This document shows positions 25,295 to 34,278 of a stretch of DNA of 64,000 bases, piece after piece. How positions within the stretch are numbered: the stretch's first letter is position 1; the number at the start of each line of letters is the position of its first letter. The stretch comes from CAYNRE01 sp964399535. Lineage in GTDB: Bacteria; Planctomycetota; Planctomycetia; Pirellulales; CAYNRE01. The position numbers were made by a program, and so were the translations under genes. Below the pieces are notes generated by a model. That model was not told the origin of the DNA, searched no databases, and saw only the letters and a program-made list of their open reading frames with translations. The DNA lies in NCBI GenBank assembly GCA_964399535.1, contig CAYNRE010000069.1:78484-142483 (forward strand), in the 5' to 3' direction.

Positions 25295-28200
25295 ATGGGA
25301 CGCATCACTTCGAGCATTGGCCTGGTTACCGGGTTGGATATCGGCGGCACCGTCGACAAGTTGATCGCCTTGCAGGCCCGCCCCCGCGACCAACTGACCA
25401 AGCTCAACGACACGCGCGATCGGCAGCAATTGGCCATTTCGGGCCTGGCTACGCAGCTCATCGGCCTGCAATTGGCGGCCGGCAAATTGAAGCTGCCCAC
25501 CACCTACGACGTCCGCAAGGCTTCTTCGTCAAGCTCGTCGGTGTTGTCGGTTACTACCACGGGCAAACCCGCCCTGGGTTCATACGACTTCACCCCGGTG
25601 CGCCTGGCACAGGCACAGCGGCTGCTCAGCTCGGGCGTCGCGGACAAAACAGCGGCCTTGGGCGGGGGAGAGGTGTCGTTTCGCTTTGGCGGTTTTATCG
25701 ATGGCGACGCGAGCCTCGACCTGTTGGGCGAGGGCGCCGGCGTTCAACCGGGTAAAATTCGCCTCACCGATCGCTCGGGCAGTTCGACCGAGATCGACTT
25801 GCGCCTGGCCCGCACCGTTGGCGATGTGGTGCGAACGATTAACGCTGCCAGCGGAATTGGCGTGCGCGCCGAACTGGCTGGCGACGCTCTGCGCCTGGTC
25901 GACAGCTCGGGGGGAAGCGGCAATCTGCGCGTCGACGAAGTGGCCGGCGGAACCACCGCGGCAGGGCTCGGCCTGTCGGGAATCAACACGGCCGCAAACC
26001 AGGTCGACGGCCAGCGAGTTTATCGCCTTTTCGGTGAGTTGGGTCTGAACCACCTCAACGACGGCCGGGGGCTGCGCTTCGACGAGTACCTCGACGACCT
26101 GGAAATTGCCTTCCGCGACGGCAGCACTGCCCGCGTCGACCTGAACCGAGTCGGAACTTCGCCCGAACTGATCTCGGCAACTACCCCCGCGAGCGGCCGG
26201 CCCAACGCTCAAATCACTTTTCGGGCCGCCAGCGCGCTACCCGAGCTGGTCGGCGTGGAAGTGAAGTTCGAGAACGATTCCACGGTAACCAAGGGCCGCG
26301 AGACCGTGGCCTACGACGCCCAGGCCAAGACACTCACCTTTAAGATCGACGAGGGCAACAGCACCGCTCAGAACGTGGTGTCGGCCCTCAAGCGCAACAC
26401 GGCGGTTTCCAAGCTGTTCACTGCCACGCTCACGGGCGACAACCCGGGAACCGGCCTGGTCGTGGCCCCCGATGGCGTGGTGCTCGACGGTCCCCGCTCG
26501 CAACTGACCACGGCCGCCACGCTAGGCAGCAACTCGCGGCTCAAAATTGCGGCTTCCGTCAGTTCGCCGGATTACGACGGCTACCAGCTCGTGTTTCAAG
26601 CCGGCGCCGCGGCGGCCGGACTGGAAGCGGTCGATTTCGATCAGCAGGCCAAGACCATTACGGTGACCATTGCCGACGGGCAGTCGACGGCCAACGACGT
26701 GGTCGCCGCGCTCAGCGCCGACGCAGGCTTCGCAGCCCATTTCCAAGCCCAGGTGGGCGCCTCGATCGGCAGCGACGGATCGGGGCTGGTCTCGCTTTCC
26801 GACGGTGCAACCACCAGCGGCGGCACGGTAATTCCGGCCCGTCGGGAACGGACCTTGGCCGATGTGCTCGAAACCCTCAATGCCGCCGCGCCCGGAAAAC
26901 TATCCGCTTCGATCGCCGCCGACGGTTCGAGGATCGAGCTCAAAGACCTGTCGACCGATAGTGGCGGCACGTTCCAGGTTACGCAGCTCAACGGTTCGCG
27001 CTTGGCCGACGACTTGGGGATCGGCGCCCCGGCCGTGGGCGACACGATTGCCTCGGGCCGCGTGCTCTCGGGATTGGGGACCTCGCTGCTCTCAAGCCTG
27101 GCCGGCGGCGCGGGCCTGGGCCCGCTGGGCCAGATAGGCCTTACCGATCGAACTGGCGCTACGGCCACCGTCGATCTCGCCAGCGCCGAAACGCTCGAAG
27201 ACGTGGCCGAACTGATCGCCGCCTCGGGCCTGGGGCTTGCGCTCGAGATCAATGCGGCCCGCAATGGCGTCGTCCTGCGTGATACCACGGGCACCACCAG
27301 CAATAACCTGGTCGTGGCCGACGCCGACGGCACGCAGTCGGCCTCGAAACTGGGCCTGGTGGTCGACGGCGCCACCTCGAGCGTCAACAGTGGCTCGCTT
27401 TACCGGCAAGCGGTCAGCGAAAACACGTTGCTCGGCTCGCTCAACGGGGGGCGCGGCGTGGCCCTGGGCACGCTCCGGGTGACCGACACCCGGGGCCGGA
27501 CCCGCGAGCTCGACCTGGCCGCGGCCGAGGCCGAAACGGTCGGCGACGTGCTCCGCGAACTGAACGGGCTGGGGCTCGACATCGCGGCCCGAATCAACGA
27601 CACCGGCGACGGCATTCTCCTGGTCGACACGGGCAGCGGCGGCGCGGCCAAGCTCCAGGTTGCCGAAGGCAATTCGACGACCGCCTCTGATCTGCACCTG
27701 GTCGGTACGGCCGAAACGGTCGACCTGGAGGGAACCCCCACCCAGGTGATCGATGGCCGGACCACGTTTACCGTGAACCTGGCCGCCAATGCCAGCCTCG
27801 ACGACCTGGTGGCGCAGCTCAACCTGTTGGGCGGTGGCGCGGCCTTCTCCGTACTGAACGATGGGTCCACGGTTCGTCCGTACCGACTGAGCGTCATCAG
27901 TCAACAAACCGGCAGGCTCGGTCAATTGCAACTCGACCTGAGCGCCCTGGGGCTCGACCTCGAAGAAACCGCCGCCGCCCAAGACGCGGTCGTGGCCCTG
28001 GGGCAGTTCAATGCCAGCGGAGGGCAGTTCGTCACCTCGTCGAACAACACGTTCAGGGAACTGGTCGCGGGGCTGACCCTACAAGTCCAGCAGACCAGCA
28101 CCAGCGCCGTCACCGTTTCGGTAACACCCGACGACGGCACCTTGGTGGCCAGCGTTCAGGACGTGGTCGATCGCTACAACGCGATTCAAGACCAGATTCG

Positions 28201-28771
28201 CGCCCTCACGAGCCGGGATCCCGCCAACCCCGGCCTGCTGGCCGGCAGCAATGCTCTCTTGCAGGTCGAAAACCAACTGGCCGACATTATCGGCGGCCGC
28301 TTTCTGGGCAAACTCGGTTCGTCGCGCTCGGTGGGCATCCGCTTCCTTTCGCCGGTCATCGGTGCCGACGGCTCGATCTCGGCGGAAGAGGCCGAAAAGG
28401 CGGGCCGGCTGGAACTGGACAGCAGCGCCCTGAGGGCGGTTTTCTCCAACGACCCAGGAGCGGTGCAGGATCTGCTAGGCACGGCCCAACTCAGCCTGGC
28501 CGCGCAGCTGGATTCCACCGTGAAACGGCTGGCTTCGTCGGACCAGGCGTTGCTGGTCAATCAGATCGAGACCCTGAATCGCCAAATCGTCGAGGGACAA
28601 CGCCGGGTCGCCATTCTCGATAGTTTGCTGGAAAGCCAGCGGCAGCGATTGACCAATTCATTTAATCGCGCCGAATTGGCGATTAGCAGACTGAAGGACT
28701 CGCAAAACGCTTTGGCGTCGCTGACCCTCTTTGTCCAGAGTTTGCAGTCGAACAACAATGCATCGAACTAG
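25295..28771 (+). CDS. fliD: Flagellar filament cap FliD (very large)
   Basis: Caps the filament tip and folds incoming flagellin. The N-terminal SSIGLVTGLDIGGTVDKLIALQ and the C-terminal helical region (VNQIETLNRQIVEGQ, then FNRAELAISRLKDSQNALASL) are typical FliD ends. At 1158 residues it is over twice the common length of about 450-500. The middle holds repeated LNDGRGL or LNGGRGV modules with DL-AxT-DV segments. It also holds two copies of the module seen in flagellin and FlgL (ETVAYDAQAKTLTFKIDEG at DNA about 26300, and a second near 26620-26760). ATG at 25295 matches the family start. fliS follows after 107 bases. Confidence 0.93.
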   Translation: MGRITSSIGLVTGLDIGGTVDKLIALQARPRDQLTKLNDTRDRQQLAISGLATQLIGLQLAAGKLKLPTTYDVRKASSSSSSVLSVTTTGKPALGSYDFTPVRLAQAQRLLSSGVADKTAALGGGEVSFRFGGFIDGDASLDLLGEGAGVQPGKIRLTDRSGSSTEIDLRLARTVGDVVRTINAASGIGVRAELAGDALRLVDSSGGSGNLRVDEVAGGTTAAGLGLSGINTAANQVDGQRVYRLFGELGLNHLNDGRGLRFDEYLDDLEIAFRDGSTARVDLNRVGTSPELISATTPASGRPNAQITFRAASALPELVGVEVKFENDSTVTKGRETVAYDAQAKTLTFKIDEGNSTAQNVVSALKRNTAVSKLFTATLTGDNPGTGLVVAPDGVVLDGPRSQLTTAATLGSNSRLKIAASVSSPDYDGYQLVFQAGAAAAGLEAVDFDQQAKTITVTIADGQSTANDVVAALSADAGFAAHFQAQVGASIGSDGSGLVSLSDGATTSGGTVIPARRERTLADVLETLNAAAPGKLSASIAADGSRIELKDLSTDSGGTFQVTQLNGSRLADDLGIGAPAVGDTIASGRVLSGLGTSLLSSLAGGAGLGPLGQIGLTDRTGATATVDLASAETLEDVAELIAASGLGLALEINAARNGVVLRDTTGTTSNNLVVADADGTQSASKLGLVVDGATSSVNSGSLYRQAVSENTLLGSLNGGRGVALGTLRVTDTRGRTRELDLAAAEAETVGDVLRELNGLGLDIAARINDTGDGILLVDTGSGGAAKLQVAEGNSTTASDLHLVGTAETVDLEGTPTQVIDGRTTFTVNLAANASLDDLVAQLNLLGGGAAFSVLNDGSTVRPYRLSVISQQTGRLGQLQLDLSALGLDLEETAAAQDAVVALGQFNASGGQFVTSSNNTFRELVAGLTLQVQQTSTSAVTVSVTPDDGTLVASVQDVVDRYNAIQDQIRALTSRDPANPGLLAGSNALLQVENQLADIIGGRFLGKLGSSRSVGIRFLSPVIGADGSISAEEAEKAGRLELDSSALRAVFSNDPGAVQDLLGTAQLSLAAQLDSTVKRLASSDQALLVNQIETLNRQIVEGQRRVAILDSLLESQRQRLTNSFNRAELAISRLKDSQNALASLTLFVQSLQSNNNASN

Positions 28772-28878
28772 TCCCTGCGACGTCGGAAGCGGGTGCCCTG
28801 CCGCCGAAGCGGCAACCGCCCCGATTCGGTCCTGACGGTTGAGACTCCCACCTAAAACCTCACTCGAACCAATCGCAT

Positions 28879-29322
28879 ATGAACCAGGCGGCCCGCGACA
28901 ACTACCTGGCGACCGAAGTCGCCACGGCACCTCCCCAGAAGCTGCAATTGATGCTGATCGAGGGAGCCATTCGCTTTGCCCTGCAGGGCCAGGATCATTG
29001 GCGCGCCGGCGACGAGGGGGCCGCGGCCGAAGCGATCTCGCGAAGCCAACAAATCGTCTCCGAGATCATCGCCGGCCTGAACCCCGAGCACGACGCCGAA
29101 CTGGTACGCCAAGTTGCCAGCGTTTACCTGTTTGTTTTTCGGGCCCTCTTGGCTGCCCAACTCGAGCAAAGCGAAGAGCGACTGCAAGAGGCGCTGCGGG
29201 TATTGGAAATCGAACGCCAAACCTGGCGCGAGCTGTGTCTGCGGACTGAGTCCGCGCCCCCGACCGCGCCACCCGTCGACGACAATACGACCTGGTCGGG
29301 CGGATTCAGCCTGACCGTCTAG
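28879..29322 (+). CDS. fliS: Flagellin export chaperone FliS
   Basis: A helical cytosolic chaperone that binds the flagellin C-terminus and prevents early polymerisation. The 147 residues begin with the family pattern YLATEVATAPPQKLQLMLIEGAIRFA (seen in parts as YLATEV and PPQKLQLMLIEGA) and continue with four helices. Length is close to the usual 125-145. It follows fliD as in most flagellar loci. The C-terminal 20 residues after the helices are a loose, Thr/Pro-rich tail. Confidence 0.9.
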   Translation: MNQAARDNYLATEVATAPPQKLQLMLIEGAIRFALQGQDHWRAGDEGAAAEAISRSQQIVSEIIAGLNPEHDAELVRQVASVYLFVFRALLAAQLEQSEERLQEALRVLEIERQTWRELCLRTESAPPTAPPVDDNTTWSGGFSLTV

Positions 29323-29715
29323 CGATCTCAACCGGTTCGCCGCGCGGCGTTGGGCGCTGGCCGAGCGCGACGGACTGCCCAGACCGCTCGCCTCTCGGCT
29401 GCCATCTGCTGGCGGCCCGCAGGAAACCGGCGATACCGTGTGAAACCAGTCAAGTTGGGGCAGTCTTGCGGATTATTCCGGATTTGAGCCCATTTTGCCT
29501 GGAGTGGTCCGCGCCGGCCGGCCGATCGGAACTATGAGGGCCCCCGGTGCCCGTTCAGGGTTTCGCCGGAAGGAGGGCCGCGGCCAGTGCGCGGTGCGAC
29601 CGACGGACCCCGCGAAGCGAATCACACATCACCCATTCCGGTCCCGGCAACGCCGCAGGATGGCGCTCCGCTCTCGACCGGATTCGAAATGCACTTCTGT
29701 CAGGAGGATACGGGC
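29323..29715. other. Non-coding interval between fliS and the glycosyltransferase gene
   Basis: About 390 bases without a convincing gene. A near sigma-54 pattern (GGGGCAGTC-TTGC at about 29458-29470) has one base too few between the invariant GG and GC. A strong ribosome site AGGAGGA at 29702-29708 belongs to the next gene. Confidence 0.4.
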
Positions 29716-30483
29716 ATGTTTCGGATTTTTATTGGTTGGGATTCCCGCTTCCCGGAACCGGCCGACGTGTTGCGCTATAGCCTGCTGAAGCACTCGTCGG
29801 TGCCGCTCGAGATTCGGTATTTGAAACTGCACGAACTGGGGCTATCTCGGACAGTCGATCCGTTGGCATCGACCGAGTTCACGTATAGCCGGTTCCTGGT
29901 GCCCCACCTCTGTGGATTCCGGGGCACCGCTCTATTCCTAGACAACGACATGCTCTGCCTGGGCGACATTCGCCCGATTGCCGAACTCGACATGAGCAAT
30001 CTGGCCCTGCGAGTCGTGCAGCACGATTATCAACCGGCCAATACGGTCAAGATGTACGGCTGCCCGCAAACCAGCTACCCGCGCAAGAACTGGTCGAGCA
30101 TGATGCTGATGAATTGTGCCCGGCTGACGCTCTGGACCAAAGACGTCGTCGAATCGCAAACGGGCGCCTTCCTGCACCGTTTCCAGGATATTCCCGACGC
30201 CATGATCGGCGAGCTGCCCAAAACCTGGAACACGCTCGATTGGATGGACGAAACCACGCAGTTGATTCACTACACCAACGGCGGCCCCTGGTTCAAAGAC
30301 TACGAGAACCACCCCCACGCCGGTGTGTGGACCACGGCCCGCGACGAAATGCGGTCTCTGGCCGAGGCCCAAGGCTGCCGGCCCGACCAGGTCCGGCCCA
30401 TTCGCCGCGATCGGGCCATGCCCGCACCCCACGTGTGGAGCACCCCGGCGGGCATCTCGACGCCGCATGCCAGCCAAAGCTAA
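29716..30483 (+). CDS. Glycosyltransferase, GT8-like
   Basis: A 255-residue soluble protein opening with MFRIFIGWDSR and containing GTALFLDNDMLCLGDI (residues ~72-87), where DND looks like the DxD metal/nucleotide-sugar site of GT-A enzymes such as GT8. Later parts include SSMMLMNCARLTLWT and the HYTNGGPWFKDYE segment, which resembles the conserved C-terminal His motif of GT8. ATG at 29716 was chosen because AGGAGGA lies eight bases upstream; the frame is open further upstream without homology. It follows the fliD-fliS pair after 390 bases. It could add to a flagellar glycan or to another surface polysaccharide. Confidence 0.72.
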   Translation: MFRIFIGWDSRFPEPADVLRYSLLKHSSVPLEIRYLKLHELGLSRTVDPLASTEFTYSRFLVPHLCGFRGTALFLDNDMLCLGDIRPIAELDMSNLALRVVQHDYQPANTVKMYGCPQTSYPRKNWSSMMLMNCARLTLWTKDVVESQTGAFLHRFQDIPDAMIGELPKTWNTLDWMDETTQLIHYTNGGPWFKDYENHPHAGVWTTARDEMRSLAEAQGCRPDQVRPIRRDRAMPAPHVWSTPAGISTPHASQS

Positions 30484-30528
30484 CGCGTCTCGGGAAACGG
30501 CCGAAAGCCATTCGGGCACGTTTGCCGC

Positions 30529-30572
30529 TAGTTTTTGCCGGTCGGCCGACTAGTTTTTGCCGGTCGGCCGAC
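30529..30572. repeat. Tandem duplication of a 22-base unit
   Basis: Two identical adjacent 22-base units starting TAGTTTTTGCCGG and ending CGGCCGAC, located between the glycosyltransferase gene and mqnD. It probably reflects replication slippage; each unit holds the self-complementary GTCGGCCGAC. Confidence 0.85.
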
Positions 30573-30754
30573 TGGCCGAAGCCCGGTGAGGGGGCGTTCG
30601 AGCCGGTTCCAAAGGGAGCGGCAAGCCTGCGGACCCGGTTATTCTCGGCCAGCACCTTGCGGTTTTTCTCCCAGACGCAAACAATCCGGCAGTGGGGCCG
30701 GCCGGGCCGAACGCCAGGCGGCCCCCGCTGCGATTGTTTTCGAGGGAGAAACGG

Positions 30755-31615
30755 ATGGTCATTGCGGCTCAGCGGATTCGGGTGGGGCACAGCCCCGACC
30801 CCGACGACGCGTTCATGTTCCATGCCCTGGCCAACGCCAAGTTGGACACCGGGCCCTTGGAATTCGTCCACGAGTTGGTCGATATCGAAACGCTGAATCG
30901 TCGCGCCTTTGCCGGCGAACTCGAGCTGACCGCCGTGAGCTTGCACGCCTATGCCTATTTGACCGAGCTGTACCTGCTCTGTCCCTGCGGCGCCAGCATG
31001 GGCGACCAGTATGGCCCCATGGTCGTGGCCCGCCAGCCCTGCAGTCTGGATTCGCTTCGCCAGAAGACGATCGCCGTGCCCGGTACGCTCACCACCGCCT
31101 TTCTGGCCTTGCGGCTCTGCCTGGGGCAGGAATTCCCCTACGTGGTGGTCCCCTTCGACCAGATCCTCGACGCGGTCGAGGCAGGCCAGTTCGCCGGCCA
31201 GCCGATCGATGCCGGGCTGATCATTCACGAGGGGCAGCTCACCTACGGCGCCCGTAACCTGGCTTTGATTGTCGATACCGGCAAATGGTGGTACGAAACC
31301 ACGGGCCTGCCGCTGCCGTTGGGGGCCAACGCGATTCGCAAAGACCTCGGCCCTGACACAATTCGCGAGGTAAACCGGCTGCTCAAAGAAAGCATTCGCT
31401 ACGGGCTCGAGCACCGGCAAGAGGCGCTCGACCACGCGCTGCGCTACGGCCGCGATCTGGATCGCGGCCAGGCCGACCAGTTCGTCGGCATGTACGTGAA
31501 CGACTGGACGCTCGATTTCGGCCCGCGCGGCCGCGAGGCGGTTCGCGAGCTGTTGGCCCGCGGCCACGCCGCCGGGGCCATTCCCACCCTGGTCGAGCCC
31601 GAGTTCGTCGATTGA
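30755..31615 (+). CDS. mqnD: 1,4-dihydroxy-6-naphthoate synthase MqnD
   Basis: Converts cyclic dehypoxanthine futalosine to 1,4-dihydroxy-6-naphthoate in the futalosine route to menaquinone. The 286 residues have the substrate-binding-protein-like fold of the family. Visible features are the N-terminal GHSPDPDDAFMFHAL, the VSLHAYAYL and GPMVVAR segments, VPGTLTTAFLALRL, and the DAGLIIHEGQLTY block containing the conserved His. ATG at 30755 is preceded by GAGGGAGA. A futalosine-pathway gene implies that menaquinone is the quinone reduced by the complex I encoded a few kilobases away. Confidence 0.9.
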   Translation: MVIAAQRIRVGHSPDPDDAFMFHALANAKLDTGPLEFVHELVDIETLNRRAFAGELELTAVSLHAYAYLTELYLLCPCGASMGDQYGPMVVARQPCSLDSLRQKTIAVPGTLTTAFLALRLCLGQEFPYVVVPFDQILDAVEAGQFAGQPIDAGLIIHEGQLTYGARNLALIVDTGKWWYETTGLPLPLGANAIRKDLGPDTIREVNRLLKESIRYGLEHRQEALDHALRYGRDLDRGQADQFVGMYVNDWTLDFGPRGREAVRELLARGHAAGAIPTLVEPEFVD

Positions 31616-31648
31616 CCCCCGTCCGGGCGAAGCGTACCCTCGGGGGTC
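31614..31648 (+). terminator. Hairpin at the end of mqnD
   Basis: GACCCCCG and CGGGGGTC form a perfect eight-pair stem overlapping the mqnD stop codon, with a 19-base loop. No T tract follows, so it may stabilise the mRNA end rather than terminate by itself. Confidence 0.3.
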
Positions 31649-31767
31649 GCCGCGGCAGCGCCCGGGCCGGTTCGTACCACCGGGGATGGCTGGTTCCCCG
31701 GAAAGTCTCGGGGAGAGCCCAGGCCTATTGGGCGGCCAGCATCCGTTCGCCCAACCAGCAGGACACC

Positions 31768-32016
31768 ATGCCCCCGAGCCAAGACACGCCGAGCGGTTCG
31801 CCACGTTCGGGTTGGAGCAGCCTTTGGATATTTGCCCTTACGGGCACGGTGCTGCTCGGTGCGGTGGTGGTGCTCACCTTCCTGACGATCGGGTATTTCG
31901 CCTTGATCGTCGCGGTGGGCGCCGGCGTGTTTGGGCTGGCGGCGCTGCACTACGTGGTTTGGGGCCGCTGGCTCACCGAAACGCTCCGCCGCCAGGCGGA
32001 AGAGGAAGAGGACTGA
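31768..32016 (+). CDS. Small two-helix membrane protein of unknown function
   Basis: An 82-residue protein with a polar N-terminus of about 20 residues and two adjacent hydrophobic helices (about 21-42, LWIFALTGTVLLGAVVVLTF, and 44-64), then a charged tail ending in a run of Glu. No family was recognised. ATG at 31768 is the start nearest the hydrophobic part; the frame is open upstream into the mqnD stop, without sense. It converges with the thioredoxin-like gene, leaving 31 bases between stops. Confidence 0.55.
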   Translation: MPPSQDTPSGSPRSGWSSLWIFALTGTVLLGAVVVLTFLTIGYFALIVAVGAGVFGLAALHYVVWGRWLTETLRRQAEEEED

Positions 32017-32047
32017 GCCAGGGCGGTCGCACCCCTCGGTCGCGGCA

Positions 32048-32626
32048 CTAGCCAAAGTACTCCGGCGCGCCGCCCGGCTTCCACTTAATGTTGCAGCCGA
32101 TACTGGGCCGCTGCTCGGCCGGAGCCGGCTGGCCGGCCAGAACGGCGTCGAGCGCACGCCGCAAATCGGCCCCCGTCACCGGCTGGCCGTTGCCCGGCCG
32201 GCTGTCGTCCATTTGGCCGCGGTAGACCAACCGCTTTTGGCGGTCGAACACGTAAAAATCCGGAGTACAGGCCGCCCGATAGGCCTTGGCCACCTGCTGG
32301 TCGGCATCGAGCAGGTAGGGAAACGTATAGCCCCGCAGCGCCACTTCCTCGCGCATCTTCTCGGGCGAATCGTCGGGATAGGCTTCGATATCGTTGGAGT
32401 TGATGCCCACCACGGCCACCCCCCGCGCCTGGTATTCGCGGGCCAGTTCGGCCAGGGCCGGGGCGACATGCTTCACATAGGGACAATGGTTACAGATAAA
32501 CGCCACGAGCAGGGCCGGCGCCTGGGAAAAATCGGCCAGGCGCACCGTTTGATTCGCGCAATCGGGCAGCGCGAAATCGGGGGCGGCCGTACCCAGGGGC
32601 AGCATCGTGCTGGGCGTAAGTACCAT
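32048..32626 (-). CDS. Thioredoxin-like / AhpC-TSA family protein
   Basis: A 192-residue cytosolic thiol-disulfide protein of the redoxin type. It has LGTAAPDFALPD near the N-terminus, then FICNHCPYVKHVAPALAELA with a CNHC motif in place of the CxxC of thioredoxin, GINSNDIEAYPDDSPEKM, and TPDFYVFDRQKRLVYRG. This is the pattern of the thioredoxin family proteins with a CNHCPYV centre that are common in planctomycetes and proteobacteria. The substrate is unknown. No signal peptide is visible. AAAGAGGG upstream acts as ribosome site. Confidence 0.85.
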   Translation of the reverse strand: MVLTPSTMLPLGTAAPDFALPDCANQTVRLADFSQAPALLVAFICNHCPYVKHVAPALAELAREYQARGVAVVGINSNDIEAYPDDSPEKMREEVALRGYTFPYLLDADQQVAKAYRAACTPDFYVFDRQKRLVYRGQMDDSRPGNGQPVTGADLRRALDAVLAGQPAPAEQRPSIGCNIKWKPGGAPEYFG

Positions 32627-32781
32627 GGAAAAAAACCCTCTTTCGGCTGAGCTAGATTCGGGCGACGTCAGTGCGGCCGATTATACACGCGCCACTTTGT
32701 TGACTGAATTGGTGCTGGCTGAATCCGGGGCCGGCGCGGCACCAGGCGGGAACCGGCGGGCCGGCTGACCGAGCACAGGCC

Positions 32782-33570
32782 TTAACCGCCCGGCTCGCGC
32801 GGCGATAAGCCAAACAGCCGCCGCGCGTTGGCCGTGGTTTGAGCGGCCAGTTGTTCGATGCTCAGGCCTCGCTCGGCCGCCAGACAGGCCCCCGTGTGAA
32901 TCAGATGCGCCGGCTCGTTCCGGCGACCACGCAACGGGTGCGGCGAGAGATAGGGGCTGTCGGTTTCGATCAGCAGCCGGTCGGCCGGCACCGTAGCCGC
33001 CACTTCGCGCAGCTCGACCGACTTCTTGAAGGTGACCATGCCCGCAAAACTGATATACAGCCCTAGCTCGCAGCACTCAGCCGCGGTTTCTGGCCCCCCC
33101 GTGAAGGAGTGCATCACTCCGGCCAGCGGACCCCGCCGGCGGGCCTCGCGCAACATGACCAAAACTTCGGCATCGCTCTGGCGGGTATGCACGATAAACG
33201 GCAGCGCGCGCTCTTGGGCGAGCCTGAGGTGGCGGTCGAAATAGTCCTGTTGCAGGTCTAGCGGGGAATAGTCCCAGTAGCAGTCCAGGCCCGTTTCTCC
33301 CACGGCCACCACGCGGGGCTCACCGGCCAGCTCGACCACGCGCTGCCAATCGCCCGGCTCGGCCTGAGCCACGTAATTGGGCTGAATTCCCACGGCGGCG
33401 TAGACCTGAGCATGGCGCCGGGCCAGCGCGACGGTTGCCTGGCTCGATGTGGCCGTGGTTCCCACGGCGACGATGCCGCCCACGCCAGCCTGGTTGGCCC
33501 GCTCGAGCACTTCGGCCAAGTCGTCGGCGAACTCCTCTTGATCCAGATGGGCGTGGGTATCGAACCACAT
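32782..33570 (-). CDS. tatD: TatD family metal-dependent hydrolase (DNase)
   Basis: A cytosolic TIM-barrel metallohydrolase; family members are 3'-5' exonucleases or RNA-quality enzymes. All metal ligands are visible: DTHAHLD (residues 4-10), GETGLDCYWD with the Glu ligand, PFIVHTRQSD, GVMHSFTGG, and LIETDSPYLSPHPLRGRRNEP. The length of 262 is typical. The ATG at 33570 coincides with the start of homology. It is encoded on the same strand as the thioredoxin-like gene downstream, with a gap of 155 bases. Confidence 0.93.
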   Translation of the reverse strand: MWFDTHAHLDQEEFADDLAEVLERANQAGVGGIVAVGTTATSSQATVALARRHAQVYAAVGIQPNYVAQAEPGDWQRVVELAGEPRVVAVGETGLDCYWDYSPLDLQQDYFDRHLRLAQERALPFIVHTRQSDAEVLVMLREARRRGPLAGVMHSFTGGPETAAECCELGLYISFAGMVTFKKSVELREVAATVPADRLLIETDSPYLSPHPLRGRRNEPAHLIHTGACLAAERGLSIEQLAAQTTANARRLFGLSPREPGG

Positions 33571-33762
33571 GGCCAGTTCCAGCGCGGCCGTTTGCCGCGG
33601 TAAACGCCTGCCGGTGCGAGCGCCTTTCGCTGCCCCCCGCGCGATGGGCCAGGCCGCACCGGGCGAGCGCCACCGACCGAAACCTGATTGCTCCGCCGGC
33701 GGGGGATGAAGGCGGGCGACCCCCCCGGGGGGCCGCGGGCGAACGGCCGAAGTAAACCGCGC

Positions 33763-34206
33763 CTAGCGGTTGGCCGTCGACAGTTTTGTTGCCAGCTCCT
33801 CGAGCATCTGCAGATGGGCCTTTTCCGACCCCAGGGCCTCTTGGGCCAGGACCAGGCCCTCGGCGTCGCCCCGCAGCGCCTCGACACAGGAAGCGAGGTC
33901 GCGGATGTCTTCTCGCTGGTGCTCGATCACATCGCCCAGCAGGTAATCCAGCGACAAGAAGTGGGTGTCGGTGAATTCCATGGGAAAGCTGGGCAACTCG
34001 ACCCGGCCGCTGCGGGCCGCGATCAGGGCCCCGATCCGCTGCGAAAGGGCCCGCTGATCGCTGACGATATGCGCCAGCGCCTGGGCGATACGTGCATCTC
34101 CCTCGTTGGTCAGGTCCGTGGCGTCGGCCAAATACATCGGCAGCGAGCGATACTGGATGGCCAGCAACTCGGACAAGGCATCGGAGGTAGATGCGCGATC
34201 AGCCAT
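33763..34206 (-). CDS. Helical protein of unknown function, possibly ferritin-like
   Basis: A 147-residue all-helical acidic protein. Segments such as EFTDTHFLSLDYLLGDVIEHQREDI and EKAHLQMLEELA hold spaced Glu and His residues that resemble a ferritin-like four-helix bundle, although no confident family was recognised. ATG at 34206 (MADRAST) is preferred over an upstream start at 34266, because the sequence before it is Arg/Trp-rich and unlike the rest. It lies 73 bases after nuoN start-to-stop order on the same strand and may be at the tail of the nuo transcript. Confidence 0.5.
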   Translation of the reverse strand: MADRASTSDALSELLAIQYRSLPMYLADATDLTNEGDARIAQALAHIVSDQRALSQRIGALIAARSGRVELPSFPMEFTDTHFLSLDYLLGDVIEHQREDIRDLASCVEALRGDAEGLVLAQEALGSEKAHLQMLEELATKLSTANR

Positions 34207-34278
34207 AAGCCAAGGTCGACCTTTCCAGGCTCGAGTATACCAGCGCCGGCCAGCAAGAGGATGCAACCGCTGCCGGGC

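Noticed and set aside
29458..29470. Sigma-54-like element upstream of the GT8-like gene
   Set aside because: Only nine bases lie between the GG and GC dinucleotides instead of ten, and the flanking consensus is poor.
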